Shown here in pieces: positions 15,943 through 23,231 of a DNA stretch of 36,641 nucleotides. The DNA is from Clostridia bacterium. GTDB lineage: Bacteria; Bacillota; Clostridia; Christensenellales; Aristaeellaceae. The stretch is from contig JAUNJB010000009.1 in NCBI GenBank assembly GCA_030535375.1, forward strand, positions 1-36,641. The letters are read 5' to 3'. How positions within the stretch are numbered: the stretch's first letter is position 1; the number at the start of each line of letters is the position of its first letter. The position numbers and the translations under genes are program-made. The notes beneath the pieces are model-generated. The model was not told where the DNA came from. It searched no databases and saw nothing but the letters and a program-made list of their open reading frames with translations.

Positions 15943-15975
15943 GAAAAAGCCATGCGGCGCGCGGAGCGCCGCATG
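15943..15975 (-). terminator. Terminator of the second molybdenum hydroxylase operon
   Basis: On the minus strand CATGCGGCGC/GCGCCGCATG with a 5-base loop is followed by GCTTTTTC, just after the last gene of the operon. Confidence 0.8.
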
Positions 15976-15983
15976 ACAACTGA

Positions 15984-18359
15984 TTATTTCTGAGCCAGAC
16001 GCATGATCGCCTGATAGATGACATCCTTTGCCATGAAAACCTTGTACTCGTTCTTGCCCATCGGGAACGCGCCCTCCAGTGCCAGCTCACCGGCCTGTGT
16101 GGCAACCTCCGCATTGACCGCCTTTCCGACCAGGAATTCTTCCACCTTCTCAAGCCGGTACGGCACCGGGGCCACGCCGCCAAAGACGAGGCGCGCGCTG
16201 CGGATGACGCCGTCCCGGACATCGATGCAGCTCGCCAGCGACACAATCGCAAAGTCTATCGCGTCGCGGACACGGCGCTTGTCGTAGTGCATCTCTCCCA
16301 CGGGCGGTGTAAACGTGATCTCCTTGACCAGCTCGCCCGGGCGCAGCACCTGCTGCACGGTCAGCTTCGTGGTGAACAGCTCCTCGGCGGTCAGGATGCG
16401 CTCGGTCGTCATGATTTTCGCGTCGGTCATCACCAGCACCGGCGTGATATCCGACGGCGCGACGGCGTAACAGGCACAGTGCAGGCAGCGCTTGGCCTCG
16501 TCGATGGCGGTCTGCTCGTCAAGCGACGCGCGGTCCTCGCCGGTCAGGGAGCGCTCCTCCACCGGCTTCTCCGCCAGCCTGTGCGCCACGGTCACCTCGA
16601 TCCCTTCGACATCAAACCTGGTGAACTTTTCGCCGCTCTCCTTTTCCGCCTGCGCAGAGCCCAGGTCCGCGTTCATGCTCGCCGCGGCGGAGCGCCCCGC
16701 TCGGATGGCGCGGATAGCCAGGTTCGGGCCTGTCACGGCATCACCGCCGGCATAGTAGCCCTCCTGGCGGGTCTTGCCGGATTCGATGTCCGCGTCGATC
16801 AGGCCGCGCGCCGTCCTCAGCTGCGCCCCCAGCTTGTCGCCCAGGAAGCTGATATCCACGCGCTGGCCGGTCGCCAGCACGATGAAATCGGAGGCGACGA
16901 CCATCGTGTCCTCCTCGTCATACCGGGGATTAAAGCGGCCCAGCTCGTCGCGCACGGCCAGGCAGCGCTTGGCCATAAGCCCGTTGACCCTGCCGTTTTC
17001 ATCGGTGACGACCCTGCCGAGGCCCCAGCCGTTGTAGATCTCGACGCCCTCCTCGATGGCCATCTGAATCTCGTCCTCGGAGGCCGGCATCTCGTGACGC
17101 TGCTCCAGGCAGACCAGCTTCACCTTTTTTGCGCCCAGGCGGCATGCCGTCAGCGCGACGTCCATGGCCACGTTGCCGCCGCCGCAGACGAGCACCTCCT
17201 CGCCGATCGCCTTTTGCAGATAGGTGTTGACCTCGACCAGGAAGTTCAGTCCAAACTCGGTCAGATTCTCCCCGTCCAGCCCCAGCACAGGCTGGCTCCA
17301 CGCGCCGGTGCCGAAGTACACGGCGTCGTGCTCCGCCTTGATCTGCTCGACGGTGATATCCTCTCCGACCTTCGTGTTCATCACGAAGCGAATGCCCATG
17401 ATGTTTTCCAGCGCGTCGCAGTATTCATCGACGATGGTCTTGGGCAGGCGATAGTGCGGAATGCCATAGCGCAGCACGCCGCCGGCCTTCTCGTGCGCAT
17501 CGTAGACGGTCACGTCGTGGCCCGCCCTGCGCAGATAGTACGCCGCCGCCAGACCGCCGGGGCCCGCGCCGATGACGGCGCAGCGCCTGCCTGTCGCGTG
17601 CCGCGGTGCTGCGTAGTAAACATCCCTGTGGCTGAGGATGTAATCGCCCAGCGTGCGCTCGACGGCCGGTATATTCACGCTCTCGCCGTAAACGCTCTGG
17701 TTGCACTTGTCCCTGCACACGTGCGGACAGATGCGGCTGGTCATCATCGGCATCGGATTATACCGCATGAAGATTCTGGCCGCGCCGTCCCAATCCCCCT
17801 CGCGCACCCTGGCCATGTAGGCCGGAATATCCGTGCCGGCCGGGCAGTTGCCCTGGCAGGACGCGCAGCCGGCGGACATGCCGCCAAAGATGGAGTGATA
17901 GCGGTTTTCACCCGCGATGGCGTAGCAGGTATCGCCGCCCTTGCGGCGGCAGTTCAGGCGGCCGCCGATGGAATCCGGGTAGCGATAATACCAGCAGCGC
18001 ACATCCTGGCAGATGTTGCCGCCGATGGTCGCGGTGGTGCGGATGATCGGGGAGGCAACGGAGCGCGCGGCCTCGGCCAGCGCCGGGCAGGCCGCCCTCA
18101 CATTCTGATCCTCCGCGACGGACTTGAGCGTGCTGCCGGCGCCGATGGCGATCTCTCCGCCGCGGCTGACGATGTAGCGCGCGTTCGGAATGCCCTTGAG
18201 GCTGACGACGGCCTTCGGATAGGTCTCAAGCAGCCTGTCCTTGTACGTGCCCAGCAGGTCGGTGCCGCCCGCGATGGGATCGACCGTGCCGCGGCCCTCC
18301 TTCACGATGCGGCTGGCCTCCTCGTAGCTGGATGCGGAAATATGTTCAAACCTCTTCAT
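15984..18359 (-). CDS. FAD subunit of a molybdenum hydroxylase with a GltD-like oxidoreductase nested inside it
   Basis: A 791-residue fusion. Residues 1-160 are the molybdopterin-dehydrogenase FAD domain (AGGTD at 30-34, ATIGGN at 110-115). It carries an HcrB-type [4Fe-4S] loop with Cys122, Cys137 and Cys145. Residues 161-628 are a complete GltD-like module. This has an N-terminal Fe-S domain with Cys165, 168, 172, 211, 215 and 219, and FAD loop GAGPGG (264-269). It also has NAD(P)H loop GGGNVAMD (393-400), GGD (538-540) and the closing CLHC (625-628). From about residue 629 the host resumes with CYAVAPSD, then the flavoprotein C-terminal domain (680-790). Cys630 matches the fourth HcrB-type ligand, so the module sits in the cluster loop. 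The gene is 15 bases after the Mo subunit gene and ends the operon. It probably links NAD(P)H to the hydroxylase; the direction of electron flow is unknown. Confidence 0.9.
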   Translation of the reverse strand: MKRFEHISASSYEEASRIVKEGRGTVDPIAGGTDLLGTYKDRLLETYPKAVVSLKGIPNARYIVSRGGEIAIGAGSTLKSVAEDQNVRAACPALAEAARSVASPIIRTTATIGGNICQDVRCWYYRYPDSIGGRLNCRRKGGDTCYAIAGENRYHSIFGGMSAGCASCQGNCPAGTDIPAYMARVREGDWDGAARIFMRYNPMPMMTSRICPHVCRDKCNQSVYGESVNIPAVERTLGDYILSHRDVYYAAPRHATGRRCAVIGAGPGGLAAAYYLRRAGHDVTVYDAHEKAGGVLRYGIPHYRLPKTIVDEYCDALENIMGIRFVMNTKVGEDITVEQIKAEHDAVYFGTGAWSQPVLGLDGENLTEFGLNFLVEVNTYLQKAIGEEVLVCGGGNVAMDVALTACRLGAKKVKLVCLEQRHEMPASEDEIQMAIEEGVEIYNGWGLGRVVTDENGRVNGLMAKRCLAVRDELGRFNPRYDEEDTMVVASDFIVLATGQRVDISFLGDKLGAQLRTARGLIDADIESGKTRQEGYYAGGDAVTGPNLAIRAIRAGRSAAASMNADLGSAQAEKESGEKFTRFDVEGIEVTVAHRLAEKPVEERSLTGEDRASLDEQTAIDEAKRCLHCACYAVAPSDITPVLVMTDAKIMTTERILTAEELFTTKLTVQQVLRPGELVKEITFTPPVGEMHYDKRRVRDAIDFAIVSLASCIDVRDGVIRSARLVFGGVAPVPYRLEKVEEFLVGKAVNAEVATQAGELALEGAFPMGKNEYKVFMAKDVIYQAIMRLAQK

Positions 18360-18374
18360 GACGCGTTTCCCTCC

Positions 18375-20681
18375 TCATTTGATCTTGCCCATGGCGCGCA
18401 GCACAATGGTCGGCGAGCACGGATACTCCGTGATGACGTGGCCAATCGCGTTGCTGACCGCCATCAGGATCGCGGCCGGCGCCGGGGACGGCGTAATCTC
18501 GCCAAAGCCCAGCGCGTGGAACGCCTCCGTGTCAAACTCGCTCTCCAGGAGCACCGTGTCAAACGGCGGGAATTCGTTGAACGTGCGCCACTTGTAGTCG
18601 ATCATGTTGCCGTTCATGAAACGGCCGATCTTCTTGTCCATGACCATCTCCTCAAACAGGCCCGTATCGCCGCCCGCGGAGCCGAAGGAGCCCTCCGCCT
18701 GCATGCGGATGTTGATCGGATCGATGATCTGGCCGACGTCGGAGCCCTCCAGCGCGTGGATCAGCCTGGCCTCTCCGGTCATCAGGTTGACCTCCACATC
18801 CGCCAGATAGAGCGCGAAATTCGGCTTGTCGAAGTTCTGCTTGTACTTGGCCGAGCCGATGATGGTCATCTCCGGCGTGCCGCAGATGGCGATCCATGGC
18901 AGGCGCTTTTCGGGGTGGCGCACGGAAAAGACGAGGAAATCCTCCGTATCCAGCTCATCGACGTTGATGTTCAGCTTGACCGACGCCAGCTCAAGCAGCT
19001 TGCGGCGCGCGTCCTTGGCGGCGCGCACGGCCGTGGTGCCCATGGTGATGGTGCCGCGGGAACCGATCATGCCGGCGTCGTAGCCCGTGCCGTGTGTATC
19101 CGGATCGACGACCTGCACGCCGTCGAGCGGAACCTTCATGATCTCGGCGACCATCTTCTGCACGGCAAAGCGCTGCGCGCCGCCCGTCTCGCCGACGCAC
19201 AATTCCAGCGTCACGCTGCCAAACGGATGCAGCTTGACCATGCCCTCGGTCGGGTCCTCGCCGATATCCGCGTTGCCGTGCACGCCGACGCCCACACCGC
19301 GCGCAAAGCGGCCGTCCTCGCTGACCCAGTAGGGCTTCTCCCAGCCCTTCCATTTGTCCTTCCAGCCAAAAACCTTCGCGGACTCCTCAAAGGCGCGGGT
19401 ATAGTCGATAGAGCGGACATCCCACCAGAGATTGTCGCGCCAGATATATCGGTCGCCGTCCTTGACAAAGTTCTTCTTGAAGACCTCCAGCGGGTCCATG
19501 CCCGCCTCGCGGATCGTGTTGCAGACCATCGGCACGAGCACGCTCTTGCACTCCTGCCCGCCGAAGCCGCGGATCGGCGCCTGGGAGCTGTGGTTTGTCG
19601 CCACGAGCTTGGTATCCAGCGCCCAGTTCTTGCACTTGCCCAGGAACGCCTGGCACTCGCCCAGACCCACGGCGGTCATCGCCTGCGCATAGGTGGAGGA
19701 CATGCCGGAGTCCGTATACCACATGCCCTCGACGGCGTTGACAATGCCGTCCTCGGTCATGCCGACCCTGCCGCGGATGCGGCTGCCCTGGCGCAGCTCA
19801 TAGCTCAGCAGATGCTCGGTGCGGTCCATGATGAACTTGCAGGTGCGCCCCGTAATCTTAGCCATGAGAATGGCCTGAAGGATCATGTGCGGAATCAGCT
19901 GCTTGGAGCCGTAGGAACCGCCGGCGTGGCACGCGATGACGCGAACCGCGACGCCCGGTATCGAGGCCTCGGTGTTGAACTTTTGCAGGTGCGGCGCACC
20001 GCCGTTATACCAGACGGTGACGGCGTGCGGGCCGGTCCACTGCGCGATGCAGCCCGGGCTCTCCGGCGGCAGCGGATGCGCCATATTCTCGTACTTCATA
20101 TACGCGTCGGAGACGTACTTCGACTCCTTGAAGGCCTCCTCCGGGTTGCCCACGAAAATCTGGTTGAACGGCTCCTCGGAAAACGGCGTGACCTTGGGGA
20201 TCTCATTGCCCGGATACTCCTCGTAGAGCTGCGGCGCACCCGGCTCAAGCGCCTCCTCGCAGTCGAGCACAAAGGGCAGCGGCTCGTATTCCACCTCGAT
20301 CAGCTCGAGCGCCTCGTCCGCGATCTCGATGGATTCCGCGGCAACCAGCGCCACGCTGTCCCCCGTAAACCGGACGTGCTGATCGAGCACGCGGCGGTGA
20401 TTGGGCAGGCCGCACTTCCAGTCCGGCGCCTCCTTGTAGGAGCACACGCCGATGACGCCCGGAAGCGCCCGCGCCTTTTCGATGTTGATGCTCCTGATCA
20501 TGGCATTGGGATACGGGCTGCGCAGCACGCGCACAATCAGCATGCCCGGCATGACCAGATCGTCGATATACTGCTGGCGGCCGGAGACGATGTCGTCCGC
20601 GTCGGCGCGGTTGCCGTGCTTGCCGATATAGCGGTACTCGTGCTCGCTGACCTTGACGTCCTTTTTCATCTCTTCAAACAT
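18375..20681 (-). CDS. Molybdenum-binding subunit of the second hydroxylase
   Basis: A 768-residue catalytic subunit, divergent from the first one. It has GGSYGSK (254-260) in place of GGFGGK, RGFGGQE (371-377), ARRKLLELA after the third cofactor loop, and GFGEITPSPAPAA near 726-738 with the likely catalytic Glu728. The usual IGQGxxT cofactor loop reads GETGGAQ (497-503), so the cofactor pocket is altered. It fits the aldehyde oxidase/xanthine dehydrogenase superfamily, possibly near the XdhD branch, but the substrate is unknown. The ATG at 20681 overlaps the end of the Fe-S gene region (TAATCATG) and has GGGGAGG 10 bases upstream. It is the middle gene of an Fe-S, Mo, FAD-GltD operon. Confidence 0.9.
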   Translation of the reverse strand: MFEEMKKDVKVSEHEYRYIGKHGNRADADDIVSGRQQYIDDLVMPGMLIVRVLRSPYPNAMIRSINIEKARALPGVIGVCSYKEAPDWKCGLPNHRRVLDQHVRFTGDSVALVAAESIEIADEALELIEVEYEPLPFVLDCEEALEPGAPQLYEEYPGNEIPKVTPFSEEPFNQIFVGNPEEAFKESKYVSDAYMKYENMAHPLPPESPGCIAQWTGPHAVTVWYNGGAPHLQKFNTEASIPGVAVRVIACHAGGSYGSKQLIPHMILQAILMAKITGRTCKFIMDRTEHLLSYELRQGSRIRGRVGMTEDGIVNAVEGMWYTDSGMSSTYAQAMTAVGLGECQAFLGKCKNWALDTKLVATNHSSQAPIRGFGGQECKSVLVPMVCNTIREAGMDPLEVFKKNFVKDGDRYIWRDNLWWDVRSIDYTRAFEESAKVFGWKDKWKGWEKPYWVSEDGRFARGVGVGVHGNADIGEDPTEGMVKLHPFGSVTLELCVGETGGAQRFAVQKMVAEIMKVPLDGVQVVDPDTHGTGYDAGMIGSRGTITMGTTAVRAAKDARRKLLELASVKLNINVDELDTEDFLVFSVRHPEKRLPWIAICGTPEMTIIGSAKYKQNFDKPNFALYLADVEVNLMTGEARLIHALEGSDVGQIIDPINIRMQAEGSFGSAGGDTGLFEEMVMDKKIGRFMNGNMIDYKWRTFNEFPPFDTVLLESEFDTEAFHALGFGEITPSPAPAAILMAVSNAIGHVITEYPCSPTIVLRAMGKIK

Positions 20682-20683
20682 GA

Positions 20684-21199
20684 TTACACCGCCTCCCCGT
20701 TGATCTGATGAATAAAGCCCATGACGGTACGGATGACCTGATAATGGCTGATGCAGCGGCAATAATTGCCGGAGAGCGCCTCCGTCAGCTCCTCCTCCGT
20801 CGGATTCGGGTTCTTATCCAGCAGCGCCCTCGTGCTCATGATGATGCCCGGCGTGCAGTAGCCGCACTGGAACGCGGAGTTGTCCGCGAACGCGCGCTGA
20901 AGCGGGCTGAGCTCGCCCGTCACCGGATCGCAGAGCCCCTCCAGCGTGGTGACGCTGCTGCCGTCGCAGTCCGCGGTCAGCAGCATGCAGGAGGCGACCG
21001 CCTCGCCGTCCACAATCACCGTGCAGCAGCCGCAGGCCCCATGCTCACAGCTGCGCTTTGCCGCAGTCAGCCCCAGCTTATCGCGCAGCGTATCCAGCAG
21101 TGTCTCCGACGGAGCGACGCAGCCCTCGTCATCGCTGATGATAAAGCGCCTGAGCTTTCCATTGATCGTGATATTCACCCTTTTGATCACATCATTCAT
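20684..21199 (-). CDS. 2Fe-2S subunit of the second molybdenum hydroxylase
   Basis: A 171-residue subunit with both [2Fe-2S] sites: Cys51, Cys56, Cys59 and Cys71 (CEHGACGCC...SC) and Cys112, Cys115, Cys147 and Cys149 (CGYCTPG...CRC). Sequence around the second site (NYCRCISHYQ) departs from the usual CRCTGY. It is the first gene of the operon, in contrast to the first hydroxylase, where the FAD gene leads. The ATG at 21199 has GGAGG 10 bases upstream; two further ATG codons upstream are badly spaced from that site. Confidence 0.93.
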   Translation of the reverse strand: MNDVIKRVNITINGKLRRFIISDDEGCVAPSETLLDTLRDKLGLTAAKRSCEHGACGCCTVIVDGEAVASCMLLTADCDGSSVTTLEGLCDPVTGELSPLQRAFADNSAFQCGYCTPGIIMSTRALLDKNPNPTEEELTEALSGNYCRCISHYQVIRTVMGFIHQINGEAV

Positions 21200-21301
21200 C
21201 CTGTCCATACCTCCCATAGCGATCATTTTGGTGTATTCATTTTATCAGTCCGGGAGGGCAAAAAAAATTCGTCCGGCTAACAATGTGATCCAGCGCAACC
21301 C

Positions 21302-21317
21302 TGTCACAATTGTATCA
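21302..21317. promoter_or_regulatory. Candidate Crp/Fnr site upstream of the second hydroxylase operon
   Basis: TGTCACAATTGTATCA has a perfect ACAATTGT centre and TG...CA ends. It shares TTGTATCA with the sites at 10451-10470 and 8051-8066. It lies about 100 bases upstream of the first gene; a TAAAAT on the minus strand near 21240 could be the -10. Confidence 0.4.
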
Positions 21318-21330
21318 ACTGTTCATCGCA

Positions 21331-21430
21331 GGGAAGTCAAAAAGCGGCCAGTGGCCGCTCCCACTTCCGAAGCACTTCACTCTCCAAAGTGTTTCTGTGC
21401 TCGCTGCCCGGTTTTTCACGCAATTTCCTA
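21331..21430 (+). repeat. Interspersed noncoding repeat, copy 3
   Basis: It starts GGGAAGTCAAAAAGCGGCCA and continues with CCACTTCCGAAGC, a CACTTCACTCTCCAAAGTG hairpin-like part, TCTGTGCTCGCTGCCCGGTT and CACGCAATTTCCTA. The opening matches the minus strand of copy 1 at about 3930-3961, and the rest matches copy 2. Confidence 0.6.
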
Positions 21431-21465
21431 ATAAAGCAAAAAAGGCGCAAAAAAGGACTGCCGGG

Positions 21466-21587
21466 CTGATTCCAAACATTCCAAGCAGGCAATTCTGCAA
21501 GCAAATCCGGCGGCAGCAGATGATACCCGCCGGCGCAAATCCCTGTTTTTTCTTAGAATATCCGGATTCTCAGCCTGACAGCCCCTC
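21466..21587 (+). repeat. Second repeat family, copy A
   Basis: The left block ATTCCAAACATTCCAAGCAG and the right block TTTTTCTTAGAATATCCGGA (21546-21565, continuing to CCTGACAGCCCCTC) recur at 24247-24590 in the same order and orientation with a different interior. It lies in the noncoding gap 21200-21625. Confidence 0.5.
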
Positions 21588-21625
21588 CTGTGATGCGTAT
21601 TCAGTGCGGCTTGGCAAATGCGAAT

Positions 21626-23107
21626 TCACTGTGCCGCCTGAAACAGCGCCAGCAGCGTTTCGCTGCCCGCCGCGCGCAGCTCGCCGAGCCACGCCTCATA
21701 GTTTTCATCCGTCAGCTCGAGCTCGCCCGTCGCAAAGCGGGCGATGCCCTTGTCCACGAGCGCGCCCAATGTGACGTTCAGCTCGTCGGCCTGCGCCTGC
21801 GCGTCTTCGTCAAGGCCATACGCGGGCGTCACCCTCTCGCTCACCGCGCGCACACGCTCATTGCACGCAAACACATGCCGGTCGATCTCGCTGTCCACGC
21901 TGCTGATAAACGCCCCCGGATAGATGCCGGGCATCGCCGCGCCGGTGTACATAAGCACATCGGACCGGATGTCGTTTACGCCGCGCAGCGCATCGGTCAC
22001 AAACGTCCAGCAGCCGTTTTCATCGACGACGTAATCCTCGCCCTCGACACCGGCGTAGCCTAGCAGCGCACCCTCCTCGGCGTACAGCGCATCCACCCAG
22101 CGCAGCGCGGCCGCAGGATCGTCACAGGCGCTCGTCACCGCGAAGCAGCCCGTCCAAACCGCCCCCAGCAGATCGCGCCAGCGGATGGTGCCGTCCGGCC
22201 CGGCCATCAGAAGCGGCTCATAGTCGGTGACCGCCGCCGCGGGCACATGCGTGTACGGTGTCATGGTCACCAGCAGGCCGCTTGTCACCGTCTCGTCGTC
22301 ATCGGAGGAAAGCGTCATCGTACTGTGCACATTGGTAAACGCCGTTCCGGGCAGGATTCCCCGCTGCGTCCAGTCCCGCAGCAGGGCGATGAATTCGCGG
22401 TATGCCGGCAGCTCCGGCGCAAAGACGAGCGATCCCTCCTCATCCCGCGCCAGATTATAGTCGTCCGCCACGATGCCAAAGTACGGCAGCAACCAGCGCA
22501 TCTCAAAGACGCCCGTCAGATCGGCCGCCGCCTCGTCGTGCTTGCCGTTGCCGTTCGGGTCGCCCTCCTCCATCGCCGCCAGCGCGCCGGTGAGCTCGTC
22601 CACCGTGGCGGGCATCCCAAGCCCCAGCTTTTCCAGCCAGGCGCGGTTGATCCACACGCAGACCTGCCGCTCCGTCTCGTTGATGAGCGGCAGCGACGCG
22701 ATGCGGCCGTCGCCAAGCGCGATGGTTTCCATCCAGTCGGGATGTGCCGCCAGCAGCGCGCTCAAATTGGGCATATTCTCCTCAATCAGCGGCGCCAGAT
22801 CGATCAGCGCGCCGTTGTCAAGCAGCTCCCGCTCCTGCTGGCGGGTGAGGTTTGCCTTGAACAGCACATCGGCAGGGATGTCCCCCTGCGCCATGCCCGC
22901 AAGCAGCGCCTGATATTCCTTTTCATCGGTCACGCCGCGCGCCTGCACCTCTACGCCCGTGAGCGCCTGCATGCGGGAAAAAAACAGGCTCGTCTCCCAC
23001 GATCTGCTCACCGTCTCGGTCTCCAGGCCCGTCACCGTCAGCGCCTGCGCGCCCGCGGCAGACAGACACATGAAAAGCGCCATCATCATCGCAACTGTTT
23101 TTTTCAT
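21626..23107 (-). CDS. Extracellular solute-binding protein, family 1 type
   Basis: A 493-residue exported protein. An N-terminal signal peptide (MKKTVAMMMALFMCLSAAGA) ends at a likely signal-peptidase I site near AQA. No good lipobox is present, which is unusual for a Gram-positive binding protein. The body follows the sugar-binding-protein pattern (LTGVEVQ, DVLFKANL, IASLPLINETERQVCVWINRAWLEKLGL, PATVDELTGALAAM). It contains a Ca2+-loop-like DPNGNGKHDEA and a late ALRWVDALYAEEGA block, common in large clostridial ABC binding proteins. No permease or ATPase gene is nearby, so it is an orphan. The ATG at 23107 has GGAGG 5 bases upstream; a minus-strand TATAAT at 23144-23139 precedes it. Confidence 0.85.
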   Translation of the reverse strand: MKKTVAMMMALFMCLSAAGAQALTVTGLETETVSRSWETSLFFSRMQALTGVEVQARGVTDEKEYQALLAGMAQGDIPADVLFKANLTRQQERELLDNGALIDLAPLIEENMPNLSALLAAHPDWMETIALGDGRIASLPLINETERQVCVWINRAWLEKLGLGMPATVDELTGALAAMEEGDPNGNGKHDEAAADLTGVFEMRWLLPYFGIVADDYNLARDEEGSLVFAPELPAYREFIALLRDWTQRGILPGTAFTNVHSTMTLSSDDDETVTSGLLVTMTPYTHVPAAAVTDYEPLLMAGPDGTIRWRDLLGAVWTGCFAVTSACDDPAAALRWVDALYAEEGALLGYAGVEGEDYVVDENGCWTFVTDALRGVNDIRSDVLMYTGAAMPGIYPGAFISSVDSEIDRHVFACNERVRAVSERVTPAYGLDEDAQAQADELNVTLGALVDKGIARFATGELELTDENYEAWLGELRAAGSETLLALFQAAQ

Positions 23108-23138
23108 ACCGGCCTCCGTGCTTGATTCGTTGATATCG

Positions 23139-23144
23139 ATTATA
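23139..23144 (-). promoter_or_regulatory. Candidate -10 of the solute-binding protein gene
   Basis: TATAAT on the minus strand, 32 bases before the ATG, without a clear -35. It is embedded in an inverted sequence beginning TTGTGATAT and ending GATATCAA, which resembles a Crp/Fnr-like site. Confidence 0.4.
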
Positions 23145-23231
23145 TCACAATCGGCCGCCGATAGAAAGAGTGATTCCCGCACGGTCAGGGCAGACTATTT
23201 TAAAAAGTCGCGCCATAGACTGGGGTGATCC

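Noticed and set aside
16287..20708. A plus-strand open frame of 1473 codons across the second hydroxylase operon
   Set aside because: It is an antisense shadow of two genes with strong family motifs on the minus strand. Its composition is Arg/Ala/His-rich, and it has no ribosome-binding site or recognisable domain. Such frames arise from GC-rich third positions.
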